From Haliotis asinina (taxonomy: Eukaryota > Mollusca > Gastropoda > Lepetellida > Haliotidae): a stretch of 64,000 nt of DNA. Within the stretch, counting starts at the first letter, position 1, and each line of letters starts with the position of its first letter. Positions 1-12,707 of the stretch are shown one piece after another. The stretch is taken from contig NC_090288.1 in NCBI RefSeq assembly GCF_037392515.1, positions 60,063,673 to 60,127,672 of the forward strand, given 5' to 3'. The position numbers and the translations under genes are program-made. The notes below the pieces were generated by a model. That model was given only the letters and a program-made list of their open reading frames with translations. It was not told the origin of the DNA and did not search any database.

Positions 1-57
1 TTCTTCTGATTGTCCCAATGTCACTTATCTACCTGGATATATGGTATACATACATAC

Positions 58-3000
58 CTAGTCCACCTGCACACACAACCTTTCCTCCTACAATCCCAGC
101 AGCCATATCACCTCTCTTCGTAGGCATCGGTGTGCCCACCTTCCAGGTCTCTACAAGCAAAGTTCTAGAGTAATGACACCATGTGTGCAGCGTTTCTTGA
201 TTTAACACCTTTCAATTTCAGAGGTAAATTGAAACCTGCTACTATGAAAATGGAACAAACATCAGTCTAAAAGTTTTGAAAAAGCAAAAGGCACCTGCTC
301 TTTGTATGTGCTGTTATATGGCAGTAATTAATATTGGTTGTCTAACACTGGTCCAAGTATTTAATAGCGTACATGTCATATCAAGTGAATGGATGTAGGG
401 ATCAGGCAGAGTTGTGGAATACAATACAAGTTAAGAAAGGGTGGATCCAGAAGGAGGGTGCAAGGTGTGCACCCCACCCACCCCTCTTCTACCTCGAAAA
501 TATTTTCCCTGACGTGCATTTTCCCCCTAGTCTTTGGAGTTTATGATATGCAAGGTTTTTTATTGTAGAAATAGAAGGGGAGACAACTTTTACATCACAT
601 CTGACACGTGTTCAGAACTGCAAGCACCCGCGAATGTTCGATCCTGAAACCTGTGCCCAAACTAGCACCCATGAAACATCCCCAAAGCTACCTCCCCAAG
701 CGAACCAAGATGGCAACCATAAATAATGTCATTCAAAAAACAAAAGTAGCAAACAAGAAAGGCAAGATTTATGGATGTCAACTTCTTTATTGTGAATGAC
801 ATGACATTCAGAGCATATGCTTGCTCCTTCATCAGAAGCCATAATGTCATTCATCACCGCTCGCCCCTTTCCGTAACCATCCAGAAGACAAGAAGCTATT
901 TGGCTTGTCCCACAATAACAGAAGTTGGTCACAAACGGTTTAATGTAACCAAGTGCTTGCATCCGTTCAGGGCCAGTGCAAGCACTTGCGGGAAGTAACA
1001 GTGTGGACGCTCATGGTTCTGAACATGCCTCTGTATTACACTTGGGGATAATCATGAAACCCAAGTTCCTAATCTGATTAAAAAATTGGCTTGAAGCCTT
1101 GAATCCTGTGTCCATATCTTCTCTTATACACAGGTAACTTGTATGACATTATGGTAGATACAAGTGCTATGTAATTCATACTCAGATGAAAACAAGTGAC
1201 ACTGATATTACACAGGCTAGGATGACATTGAAGAATCAGCACAATGTATATTTATCCCGACTTTTTTATTCGGCAGTGTTTTGACGTAGATTCTAATGTT
1301 GTTGTCAAGCATGCGGTTGAGTTTTCTATGACAACGTCCTTAGAACCACTTGCTTGACAACAACATAAGAATCTATGTCAAAACGCCACCTATAGGTATA
1401 TCCATAAAAATTATTGCCATTCTTCATCTCCATAACTTCTACAGGCAGTCATATGAAACACTGAAAGGTGTTCCAGGAAAAAAGTTGATAAAAATGGCAA
1501 CAATGATGGCCAAAATGATATATACGTTTTTATGTTGAATTTATTTATTTTCTAAAGTTTGTCTGAAAACTGATATAGTTGACACAAGGGTATCAACTGT
1601 GATTTACGGTCAAATGTTTTAGTGGGTTGGAATCGATGGTTACAAACAGGATAACTTAACAAATCTGTTAAGAACTACAGTAATTCATTAAAAAACAAAA
1701 TAAATATATCCTACTTAGTATCACATCATGAATGGTATATTTGTACTTACTTTTCTCTATATTAAAGACTTCACAGACATCAGAGAAGCCGAGGTCGGGT
1801 GGTTGCTGCAGTCCCCCAAGACTGTAGATGTTGGTGTCGTCCGTCACATACATTGGGAACACACGCTTGCTAGGAACAGCAGGTAGCTTTTCCCACTTCT
1901 TGGTCTCGAAGTGATACACCTCGAAAGCATCTGTGGGAATCTTACCCTGTCGTCCACCTGGAACAGATGCCACCAAACTCTCCATGTCTTGAAACTGCTA
2001 CAGTTAATACATGTTCCTGGAGCACTCGGCTAGGTGTAAAGATATTGCGATGTCATGATAAACCATGTTTCCTGACTGACCTTGGTGTCAAATGATACTT
2101 GGTGTCATGTAATTTTACATAACTGATATTCTTTTTTAATGCAAACGAATCACGATCCTGCATCAATTCTTCTAAAATTTCAGATGTCAAAGATATGATG
2201 TGGCTGAATCATGAACCAGAAGGTCAACATCAACATGTAAATGTTGTCTGCCCTAGAGCCACCTGGGAAATACTATTACAACAGAACCTATTCCAGCTTT
2301 TTGTTGAACAGTTTCTTATAGTATTTTCGATCTCATATTCTTCAAATGTATTGAATACAATATGTACTAATCATGATAATGTGCCAGATGTATCATGAAA
2401 CAAGGTGTAAACTGATGTATCACAGCAAGGCCCTCACATCAGGGTATCATTGTATTGTCACACTTGTAGTGTGAACTCCACATTGCTAACTTCCAAGGCA
2501 TCTTCAGATCACATTCCTTACATCACACCAGTAACAGATACACTTTCTGCATTATTTCATTAAACTATAATCAGGAATATACCTTGAGTCCTATATTTGA
2601 GGGATCTTGGACTCATACTCATAATTTTCAAGGATCCTGGATAACAAAATGGAGGTCCCAAACACTTAAATATTATTAATACTGTGATTGTATTATGTAT
2701 CGTGACCATCACTTAAATTGTTACAGGAATCAGACTGCAGATGATACCATAACTCCGCTAGTAGAAAACTCAGTGATAACTTACTCTTACTTGATTGGAA
2801 TTTTTACAAAAAGTATTTGAACTGCTTCTGTATCCCTGTAGATCACTAATAAATTTTGTTGTATCATTGTCCAATTTGATATGGATAGAACACAGAAATT
2901 TGTGTGCCATAAATCTCTGTATAATGAAGACAGAGATATTCATGACATTTATATTGTATGTGAATATTTGTTGCTCCATTTGACAAGGCTGACCAAATGA

Positions 3001-4247
3001 TGTACATATGGACCTACCTATAACAAACAGATCTGATCCCATGCAGAAGGTAGCGGAGGCATAACGGGCAGTTGGCATCCCAGGTAAACGGCGCCACTTG
3101 AATGGATCAGAATCAATGTCCAACTCAAAGAAGTAGTCATTAGGATTTGTATCTTTTCCCATGCCACCAATCACAAGAATCTTTCCATCTGACAAAATAC
3201 ATAACAATGTGCTACAAAACAAAACATATAATAGAATATTGTAAGTATTGCCACGTAAAGCAACATTGCTCAAGGCAATGTAAACTTCTTCCCATGTCTT
3301 ACACTTTCTTTACCCACAAGAGACTTATCTTCCATTGTTACAGACTATTGCTTCTATACTGCCCCTAAGTAAACACTGACTCCTAGGAGTAAACACTGTC
3401 TCTGAGCAGTAAACACCCTGCACTGCAGTAAACACTGTCCCTGAGCAGTAAACATTCTGCATGGCAGTAAACACTGTCCCTGAGCACTGCAGGAAACACT
3501 CTATTATCTCAGTGCCGTAAACAGAATACTACTGCTTGTTAATTGTGCTAAACATTGTTATCTTTAATAATCCAGCTTTTTGATGGCAGTCTGAAAGTAT
3601 ACAAGTTTGGATAAGATAATTCAGTGATTGACACTATGAGCAGTTATCTAAACATGTGTCAACCAAGTCAGCGAGTCTGACCATATAATTAGTTGCCTCT
3701 TACTACAAGCAAGGATTGATGAAGACCAGTTCTTAACTAGGTCCCTATAGCGTCATATACTATCTATTATAGTGAACTCCCAACTCTCTCAGTGAATACA
3801 TCACTGTCTCTGTCTGGTAAACACTCACTGCAGTAAACACTCACTTTCATGGCAGGAAACATGACAGGACCTACCCTTCACTAACACTGACATTCCAAGG
3901 AGCGGTTCAATCATGCTTTCTCCTGTTGTCCACTCTTTTTTCTCTATATCATACACTTCAACCACATCGAGGGGGTTCTGTGCCTCAGACACGCCTCCTA
4001 TAACTATGATCTTGTTCTTCAGTGCTGCCACACCAGGACCGGCTCGCTTCGTTGGCATTGGTGACAACTTCTTCCACTTGACTTCCTTCTCACTCATGTC
4101 ATACACTTCTACATTGTCCAGAGGTGCCCCCTTCTCATCACATCCCCCCACCACATACAGGCAGTCCTGGTACGTCACTGGTGTTGCAAACACCCTCTTC
4201 GTGGGCATGGACTTCATTGACTGCCAGCGGAAACTTCCTGACGACAT
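58..4247 (-). CDS. KLHDC8: Kelch-repeat protein, KLHDC8-like (5' part; four exons)
   Basis: Four exons join in frame: 4247-3875, 3188-3018, 1957-1751 and 150-58. All have AG acceptors and GT donors, and the gene continues beyond the left edge. About 281 residues are visible; the family is about 350 long. Start is the ATG at 4245-4247 (MSSGSFRWQS), which aligns with the N-terminus of vertebrate KLHDC8. Kelch blades are clear: glycine pairs (VVGGCD, VIGGVS, VIGGMG, SLGGLQQP, CAGGLG) followed by a tryptophan and an MPTKR-type turn. GGRQGK and SLGGLQQP are close to my recollection of the vertebrate sequence. Kelch blades form a beta-propeller for protein binding; no BTB or BACK domain is seen, as expected for KLHDC8. 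The last exon contains TPMPTKRGDM and AGGLG and has no start codon of its own, so it is easy to miss. The remaining 60-70 residues lie outside the window. Confidence 0.9.
760..850 (-). repeat. Decayed retroelement tail with hammerhead-like core
   Basis: Read on the minus strand, CTGATGA (836-830) is followed by a hairpin-forming GGAGCA...TGCTCT stretch and then GAAT where a hammerhead has GAAA. Next comes an AATAAAGAAGTTG tail resembling Penelope-type termini. The core is not intact, so this is read as a fossil. Confidence 0.35.
1270..1392. repeat. Inverted repeat of a Penelope-type terminal motif
   Basis: Two arms of about 35 bases (around 1274-1312 and 1350-1388) are near-perfect reverse complements separated by about 40 bases. 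Each arm reads GCTTGACAACAAC, then AATCTA, then GTCAAAAC. The same motif with GTCGAAACGCC occurs at 48500-48535 beside a recognisable Penelope-like coding remnant. Confidence 0.5.
3365..3530. repeat. Imperfect minisatellite, about 20-32 bp, in a kelch intron
   Basis: Repeats of GCAGTAAACACTGTCCCTGA and variants. Related sequence (CTGCAGTAAACACTCACT) recurs at 3815-3860, directly beside the 5' splice site of the first coding exon. Confidence 0.7.
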
Positions 4248-6060
4248 TTTGTCACTATTAAACTGTAAAAAAGAGTCAAGATGAAAAGAGCACTCCAAAG
4301 TGCTTTACAAATGGTAGTACTACAGGCTCATTAGAGCACTGAGCAATGTATGTTTATGTTTAGCATGATTTAGTGATGGAAAGTATGGGGCATATGTGCC
4401 TGTGGAATCAAACCATAGCCTTCTAATACGTGTTCTGTGGGTTGACTCAAGCCCTGATATAAAGTAAATACAATATACAGATTGTGTGTTGTGGCAGTCA
4501 CTGAGTCGGTGTTTTGATCACTTACTAAAATGGACTGAATAGTACCAATAACAAACACTCTCCAGTTCTGTCAGTTGTAAGACTGTCAAATTTGGTTTCC
4601 CTCAAAATCTGCAAATTCATGCCTTTAATTCCCACACATATCTTAACTATGTTGCTCTTGTGGGAGTTCACAGATTAAGTTCTCTCTCTACTGACTAGCA
4701 AACAGTTACCACACCAGTTATCGCCAGCACCAGCTGTAGCGCTGGAGAAGACAGCCTGATTTGCAGTTTTGTAGTATTTCTCACATTGACACAGCATTAA
4801 AACCATAAGCTACGAGAATTAATATCCAGCTGTTTTCTCAACCGCTACATCTGGATGCTGGCGTCAACTGATATGTGGCGAGAACTGGTCGCTAGCCAGT
4901 ACAATAACAGAAACACATATCCCATTCCTACAGCCGCGCACGCGCACTCTCTCTCGCACGCACACGCACGCACCCACCCACCCACCGACCCACCCACACA
5001 CACACTTTTATAAAATAGGTCCAACATCATTTCATATTGAGGCCGTATTCCAGCATATAACTAGACGACTTCGCACTAGGCCTGGAATTTGAGTTTAGTC
5101 ATACGAACTAGATGACATGGATGTATCGACATCGATAGCCATTGTGAAATTCACACGCACATTTAATTATTGCATCGCTTCAACTCTTGTCAAATCAGAT
5201 GGGCGTGATAAAAGTCACACAGTTTCCTTTCAAATACCAGAATGCTACAAGTAACCGAACCAACCCGTACTGCTGAACAGACAAACTTGGCTGACTTAGC
5301 CTATTTGACACTGATCGACTATCGTCGGAATCTCTGATCACAACCACGGGTGGACTGATCTAATATGTTAATTCACTGCACGCGAGATGAATGTTCTGCT
5401 CTTATTAGTTGTAGAACTAATCTACATGTAATATATAACTGATTGTCGAGTGGCAAAAGGCTAAGATTGTCAACATGGACACATGCTCACCGGTTTCCTG
5501 TAGTAATGTTTTGATGTAACTTGGGGAAGCGACCTCTCTGTTCCACAAGGTAGACAACTCTGTTTTCGTCACGGCCAGAGTTCACAGTTACTATTCATTT
5601 ATACCGGGGATAATGTACGGGTTGTAGTCAAATGGGCCGAAATGAAAATTCAGAGAGGCCGACAAATATAAATCTAATAAATTACATTGTAAAATGGTGT
5701 AAAAAGTGTTTGGTTTGTCGAGATTTTAATTGGAATTTGAACATGACTCTACTTGACTCATGCATGGGATGTTTGTTGTTGTGGCAGTAGGTTAATCCAA
5801 ATCTAATTTAAACACACACAAACAAAATGTCAAACTCATCCGAAAGATGCTTGATGTCGTACACCGTCCACCCCAAGTCCGACACATCATGAACAGTGAA
5901 CTAGTGTAAACCATTACCCATGAAATTGCGTAAATTATTTTATGCTAATTATGAGAACCTGTGTTACTTAAGTAAATGATGAACTGTGCGTATTGCCATT
6001 ACAAGAAATCTTGGCTACATGCTTGGCTATTACTATGCCATTACCATTTTATTAATATGT
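4248..6060. other. Upstream region of the kelch gene, no gene seen
   Basis: Presumed promoter side of the minus-strand kelch gene. A short CA/CCCA-rich microsatellite lies at about 4945-5012. No conserved coding exon or clear core promoter was recognised. Confidence 0.4.
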
Positions 6061-6061
6061 A

Positions 6062-6172
6062 CTGACTTTTTGTCACGGCCCATTTGGCTTTCACCTCGGC
6101 CCTTTTGTCTTTTTACACCGGCCCTTTTGACTTGGCACCTCTTGGCCCTTTTACCTTCGGCCCATTTGACCA
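6062..6172. repeat. Degenerate CGGCCCTTTTG minisatellite
   Basis: The phrase CGGCCCTTTTG or CGGCCCATTTG occurs five times at roughly 20-26 base spacing. A reverse-complement relative (AAATGGGCCGAAATG) lies near 5630-5645. Confidence 0.6.
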
Positions 6173-6223
6173 GTTCCCATAATCTACAACATATAGAGAC
6201 TTATCAGGGATACACTGTTAGAG

Positions 6224-6544
6224 TCTCCCTGGCCTCTTATAGTCTCCTTGGTGATACGTGATGACGGGGCTAGAGCAAGCCGCCAAATGTCGTACTCTCA
6301 TAGTCTCCTTGGTCATACTTGATGACGGGGCTAGAACAAGCCGTCAAACGTCATACTCTCATAGTCTCCTTGGTCATACGTGATGACGGGGCTAGAACAA
6401 GCCGTCAAACGTCATACTCTCATAGTCTCCTGTGTCATACTTGATGACGGGGCTAGAACAAGCCGTCAAACGTCGTACTCTCATAGTCTCCTTGGTCATA
6501 CTTGATGACGGGGCTAGAACAAGCCGTCAAACGTCGTACTCCAG
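6224..6544. repeat. 61-bp minisatellite, five copies
   Basis: Five head-to-tail units contain CATAGTCTCCTTGGTCATAC, then GATGACGGGGCTAGAACAAG and CCGTCAAACGTC. The last four are nearly identical, the first more diverged, and 61 is not a multiple of three. Flanks show no gene. Confidence 0.85.
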
Positions 6545-8170
6545 GATTAAAAAAAGCTGTAACAGCTTGCGCGCCTGTCATGTCACTGCGGTAGTCAGTG
6601 TGGCCTCCTCACAGTCCCTGAACCATTGTCCAACAGTACTAGTCAAGCACTTCCTGCAATGATAAAGCAATCATGAAGCAAGTCTATACTACACAATTTC
6701 ACAAGGGCTGTACATTCTGTTGAATTCACAAGCGAGGATTGAGGCTGTACGAAGGACGAAGAAAATGTCAAAGAAATAGAGTGAACACAGCACTTAATAC
6801 TTTCTGTACAATACAACCGATTAGAATTATTTTAATACTACTGAATGCATATGTATAGGTTTATAATGCCTTCCTTGCTGGTTTTTGCTCAGGATCAAGG
6901 ACGAAAAGATGGAGAAAATTGAAGAATGGAAGTAAACCAATATTTTACGTCCGCTTCGAAAGGTGATGCTTTCGGTTTATACCCTGCATTGGTTTACACC
7001 AATATGCTTCCTAACCATGACTACTTATGCACAGGTTTTTCACTCATACTCGGCCAGTTAGAAACGGTCAACGAAATATGATCTAGTACTACCCAACCGT
7101 GCTTAGAAAGCCGCTATCCACTCAATATGATTGAACTAATTATGAAATATAATAGATATTTCTAATAATCGTTAACGACTAGTAACAAAGTTACAAACCA
7201 ATCCTGTTAAACTAATACAATAAATTATTATTAATTTAGGAGTCCATATCTTACAAGGGTTAAGGAGTCGGAATATAAACTGCCGAACACTAAGAAAGCA
7301 TACATTTGAACACTGCATTGGACCAAATATACTGGACCAGTGAGAATAGAAGCTGTAGCTAATCCCTAGTTGGACCAAATATGCACCCATGTTATCGACA
7401 CGCCACTGAAACCAGTCGCTGAAAACACGATCTCCAAAACGTAACCACGATGTCCGTTTGAGACAAATCACCAGCGAAATCACCAGTGTTTGTTTTATAT
7501 TAGCCTCCAGCAAACGTGAGTGTATGGTCTTTTTGTATCCTTCGTACTGAGCCCCGTATCAGGAATCTGTACAAAAGGCATTATCCCCTGCACGTTTCAT
7601 CTGACATCAAACGAGGTGTCCAACCTCCAGACGGTAGAGGCTGATCCAGTGATCCAGTTGGAAACCATACCATATGATAAACATGTATGGCTACTGAACT
7701 ATCAGTAACCCCTTAAACACCATTGGCGGTGGGGTTGCCTGGTGAGGACATAGTTGCTAACAGGAACATTCACTCTTTAACTGTCAACTGCAATGTCACC
7801 ACCACACCTAACATACATATTCGGAATATCTGCGGAAAGACCACACCCTGGACTGCAATCTCAATCTGGACTGTGAGATAAATAACACATTCTTGTAATA
7901 TGTCAAAAAGGAAGCCACAACATAGGCGGGTCCAGAGGTGGGGTGCAGGGGTGTTCACCCACTCACCCACCCCTCCCTTCATCCTGAAATAAATGACCAT
8001 TGAAACTCGGGTGAAAATGAAGTGGGCACCCTCCTTTTCTCAACAGTGTTCACCTAAGCTGCATGTGTGTTAAAACTTTTGGTTCGGGCTACTTTATGTA
8101 ATGTATAATCCTTTCGAGGAAAAACGAGGTGAAGTAAGTGGAGACTGTGGCTCTTCACATGTGTGACATT
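6545..8170. other. Intergenic, no gene seen
   Basis: AT-rich sequence without coding-like exons or recognisable repeats, apart from scattered short open frames judged to be chance. Confidence 0.4.
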
Positions 8171-8173
8171 AAA

Positions 8174-8326
8174 TGAATGAGTGAGTGCGGTTTTACTCCG
8201 CTTTTAACAATATTCCAGCAACATCACGACGGGTGACACCAGAAATTGGTTTCACACATTGTACCCATGTCGGGAATCGAAACCGGGGTTTCGTTGTGAC
8301 AAGCAAATACTTTATCCACTAGACTA
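8174..8326 (-). repeat. tRNA-derived SINE-like copy (family B)
   Basis: On the minus strand the copy has a tRNA-like head with a B-box-like GGTTTCGATTCCC, then ATGGGTACAATGTGTGAAACC, CCGTCGTGATGTTGCTGGAA and a tail ending in CACTCACTCATTC. It matches the copies at 19115 and 21048. Confidence 0.7.
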
Positions 8327-8668
8327 CGTCTGTCTTTTCCAGACTGCATTATTTACAGACCGCCTCCATGTAGCCGGAATGTTACTGAGCACAGCAAACA
8401 ACCCAAACCATTTATTTTTGCGGATGGTGTGCCTTATACCCCAAGTGGAATCCGACTGGGTATCCTAAGGCTTTGACGTATCACAGTGTACATTCTTTAT
8501 GATACCAGGGTTGTAACCATGCCTTCTGCCTTTCATGGGTTAATTACCCATTAGCGGTACCCAAGACTCTGCATATGTTCAATGCTCTCTTTTATGGAAA
8601 AAGCCCCAAACACAGCCAGACATCAGGACTAGTAACTTCAAAATGTTACCAGACGTGACACCAAGATA

Positions 8669-10195
8669 ATAATAAATAATGTGGGTATTTATATGGCGCT
8701 AGATCCAGGTACTAAAACCCGCTCATGGCATTTCAATACTGTAGGAGAAAAAGGTACATACAGAGAGACAGTTGAAACGTAGAAAGTCTAGTAATAGGCA
8801 AGATGAAAAAAGTGGGTTTTTAGAGATGATATAAATGTGTCCAGGGATTCAGCATTCTTGATGCGAGTGATATGATCTTTCTTGGACCTGAGGCAGACGA
8901 TGCGAGCATCTGAGTTCTGTAGTGTTTGAAGTTTGTAAAGTTGAGATGACGAGATGCCAAAGTGCAGACTGTTACAGTAGTCGAGTCGAGGGAGTATAAT
9001 GGATCGGACCAAGGAATGAGCACATTCTGTTGTGATGAGATTTCTGATGGTGATGATTGTTCGCAGATAATTATGACAGTTCTCGTAAAGATGGTTGGCT
9101 CGTGATTCCAAAGACAAACTGGCATCAGGATATACTCCAAGATCCTTAATGACAGGGGAATGTTTGGTGTGACATGTGGAAATCTTCACATTGCAGATGG
9201 AGGTATTCTGCAGCTGTTAGGGATTTCCAAGGACGAGCAACTCCGTTTTGTCGCTATTCAGTTTCCTTGTGTTCATCCATGTCTTTATGTCGGAGACGCA
9301 ACTGTCTATGACTTGTAGATCAGTGACTGGAGATTGCATATTAAGTGTCCTGGTTATTTGATAGTCATCCATATAGGCGTAGTGCCCACAGTCACGAGAG
9401 TCAATAACCGTGGAAAGAGAGTTTACATATAGCAAGAAGAGAATAGGACCACGCCACATGTTAACTCTACTTTGTCAGATATATGATTCTGAACTTTTAC
9501 AACCTGTGTTTGTTGGTCCAGACATGAGGAGAACCAGCTGAGTGCTTGTCCTTTGACACCAAGTTCACGTTCCAATGTGTATAACAGGCACTTGTGGTCA
9601 ACTGCACTAAGGTCAAGCACGACCAATGCCGCCATATTACCACTGTCCAGGATCATTCTAAGATCATTCACTAAGCGTAGGAGAATGGTCTCAGTTGAGT
9701 GGAATGGTCTGTACGCTGGATATTGAGGATACTGGATGTGTGATCCAACACCAGGAGTGTTGGCACTGGATCAGATTCACATGTGATTCACTTTGGGAAA
9801 ATGGTTCAAAGGCCTGGAGAGGAGGGCCATCAAACGCAATCGTACCAGACACGGGATCCTGAGGTACAATGGAATCAAGGCGTTTTCTTATGTTTAGAAC
9901 CTTATCCTTGTAAAAGTTGTTGAAAGTTTCTGCAAGTTTGCCGCGATCATCACAATTAGGAATAACCTCTTCTCTCTTCTTACCAAGAAGAGAGTCACAA
10001 ACTTTGGTAACTGCCTTGCCTAAAAAAGTTTCTTTTACACTCCTCAATTATTTTTGAAACTTTGTTCCGACAGGACTTGTAGATCTGGTGGTCTACCTCC
10101 AGTCCCGACTTTCCCACGGTGAATTTACTCAGATGTATGGAACATCTGAAAATGTTATCAGACCATCGGGCTTTCAAGCTGTAAACTGAGATCGT
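8669..10195 (-). mobile_element. Decayed, 5'-truncated LINE of CR1/L2 type
   Basis: The minus strand encodes pieces of one reverse transcriptase spread over different frames. The linker before the RT lies at about 10190-9690. An RT core with LDLSAVDHK (the usual AF is missing) and the stretch SWFSSCLDQQTQVVKV is at 9671-9460. GPILFLLYVNSL and a YMDD active-site box in place of the usual YADD lie at 9459-9217. The C-terminal RT/thumb (LPRLDYCNSLHFGI) is at 9189-8790. The 3' end carries GCGCCATATAAATACCCAC followed by an ATTATT-type tail, as in CR1/L2 elements. The endonuclease is absent. Several frame changes make it inactive. Confidence 0.8.
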
Positions 10196-10721
10196 TCATC
10201 AGAAATCTAGCCAGTCTTGAGACGGGACTTTACCGGGACTTATTCATACACTGGCTATAGTATCAGCATTACTCTCTGGCTCTGAGATGCGGTATAGCAT
10301 CGTTTTAAGTGACTATCAATAATAATATCATGTCTAGGAACACAGGAACGGATTGTGCGGATCGAAGCCACTGCTAAGTGTGCTAAACAAACACATGCCA
10401 AATCCGCATAGGCATAGTGTCGGCATGATTGTGCATTTCACGAAGGTGCTCGTATGCATTGTCACGTGAATTAGTGGTTATTTTGTAAACCAATCAGAAG
10501 CGACTTCCCTTGCACTACTGTTTGGAGGAATGGAAGCAGACGTGACAACGCAGCTGGTGCAAGTCAAATGAGTGTCAACACTATTCAGGTTTAGCTATAA
10601 ACTCGGTACATTCAGGGAGACTATATAGAGATCGAGACTATCCCTGGTACTATTAACAGTTAAGGAAACTCTGTAGTGCAAGTACAAAAGGCTATAAATA
10701 TTTTGTTATTTAATGACTGAT

Positions 10722-10979
10722 CCGGGGTAGAATAGCCCTACGACAACCCATACTTTTCACAAAAGGCGACTATGCTTGTCGGAAGAGGCGAGTAACAGGA
10801 TCGGGTGGTCAGGCTCGCTTACTTGGTTGACACATCGGTTTCCAACTGCGCAGATCAATGCTCATGCTGTTTGTCACTGAACTTTCTGGTCCAGACTCGA
10901 CTGTTTGCAAACAGCCGCAATATAGTTGGAATATCGCTGAGTATGGCGTAAAACTAAACTCACTCACTCACTCACTCAC
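10722..10979 (+). repeat. SINE-like repeat (family A)
   Basis: The copy starts CCGGGGTAGAATAG, continues with AGGCGAGTAACAGGATCGGG and GGTTGACACATC, and ends GGCGTAAAACTAAACTCACT followed by (CTCA)n. It is near full length and aligns end to end with the copies at 41642 and, inverted, at 59006. Confidence 0.8.
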
Positions 10980-12505
10980 GCTCTGGATGATTGAACGATA
11001 TATTATTGTTGTATTTTTATTTGCCTTTTTATTTTTTTTTCTATTTCCATTCAAATGCCATAAACATATAGAAATCAGCCGTCAAACAGTCGTCTTATGG
11101 TTGGAAATGGTTAAATGGTTTTGTAACTTTGTTTGTGTACAACGTGAATTTAGTGGACAAAGGGAGTGGTCCTCGTTTGGAGCGAGGTTCGTGGTTTTTC
11201 AGTCATTTGGTGCTGGAGTAACCGAGCACTTTGCGATTCTGTTTGTCCAGGTGTGAACAAATCAACTAATTCCGTGATCAAACAAATACCATCAGCATAA
11301 ATGACGTCCCTATCGATTGAACACACTTTCTGAATTCTGTAATTCAACACAGTAATGTTATGTTTCACTTAACGGGTAGGTTAAAACCAACCTATATAAC
11401 TGGTATACACAGGGTTATACACAGAAAGTTGTCAAACTTCCGTAAAATTGCAAACATCAGTACTGACTCATCTACGCCTGCAATACCGATCAAACCACCG
11501 ACTGAATTGTTTGTAAATCACTGACAGAATAACAAACAGCTCCGGATGAACAGGCCTCAACGTGAATCCAGTACAGTGCTTCTATGGTGGCTCAATGCTC
11601 AGTCTGCTGGAGGTAGGACATTCCTCGTTTTTCATTGACAGTGATGGGAACACATGTGGACATATAGAGTGGTCTTCGTTAGGAGCGAGGTCAGGACATT
11701 GATCGGGGTTTTGGCGATGATATGGTCCCCTGGGTAGACGATTCTTTTGTTGATATATTGCTGGTTGATTGCTCCGTGCCTCTGTGACCTGCGATGAACG
11801 GCAGGCTCATGAGGTGGATGGTTTGGTATGGTAATAGCAAACACAGAAACCGTCAGGACGAACCTGAGTTCGAATCCACGATTACAGGTTTCCTCAGACG
11901 ACTCGGCAACACGTGTCCACTTAAGTGTCACGATTACATGTGCCGACAGATAATTCTAATGTGCAGTAAGCGTAGTGATAGTCCTCGGCAACGAGATTCC
12001 ATGTTAGGCTGACAATACATTTCACAACATGGTATTCGGGGAGAAACGTTTCCTCTTTGGCCAATAAACACGGAGAGAAACCGATCCGTACAATCAGAAC
12101 AAACTAACGGTAGTGCGTGTTTTCGTCATGCATTTGACAAGGGGAATTAGATCAATATAGAGTTAAAGCACATAAGAGTTAAAGTTAAAGCAGTTAAGCA
12201 CATTTATAGCTTAATAATCACAAACTATACAGAACATACAATAGTCCATAGTGGAGATTCTGGCTCAGATGTCAAGTGTTCGAAAGCATAAATTTATCTC
12301 ATTGTGTCTTTGATTTCCAGATTTATCTTCATTAAATCATTCATTATGCACTTATAACATCACAGCCCACACATCAGAGATACTTGTCAAACAGCCTCGT
12401 GAGATTAATGGCTGTGGGTGAAGTACATCATCGAGACGACTACTGCAACAGCAATTGCACAATGTTGGATGAGTATACTTGGAATAAACACATATACTTG
12501 GAACG

Positions 12506-12510
<5 letters not shown>
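10980..12510. other. Intergenic, no gene seen
   Basis: No conserved reading frame. Two stretches (about 11160-11240 and 11665-11700) share the words GTGGTCCTCGTTTGGAGCGA and GTGGTCTTCGTTAGGAGCGA, suggesting an old dispersed repeat. Confidence 0.35.

Positions 12511-12567
<57 letters not shown>
12511..12567. repeat. (CT)n microsatellite
   Basis: An uninterrupted CT dinucleotide run of about 57 bases. Confidence 0.95.
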
Positions 12568-12569
<2 letters not shown>

Positions 12570-12707
12570 GTGATAAAAGGTCAATCCGTTTTTGAAACTG
12601 ATGATCGGTTTAATTCAAACACATGTAAATGATATACAAATTGTCGGAAAGATTTCAAAGTTGACATGTTTGATCATCAATACTAAAAGACGAATGTCAT
12701 TTACAAA

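Larger units (their letters stand above)
151..1750. other. Last visible intron of the kelch gene, with Penelope-type tail motifs
   Basis: No coding signal. The intron holds a decayed retroelement tail near 760-850 and an inverted pair of another tail motif at 1270-1390, both listed separately. Confidence 0.6.
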
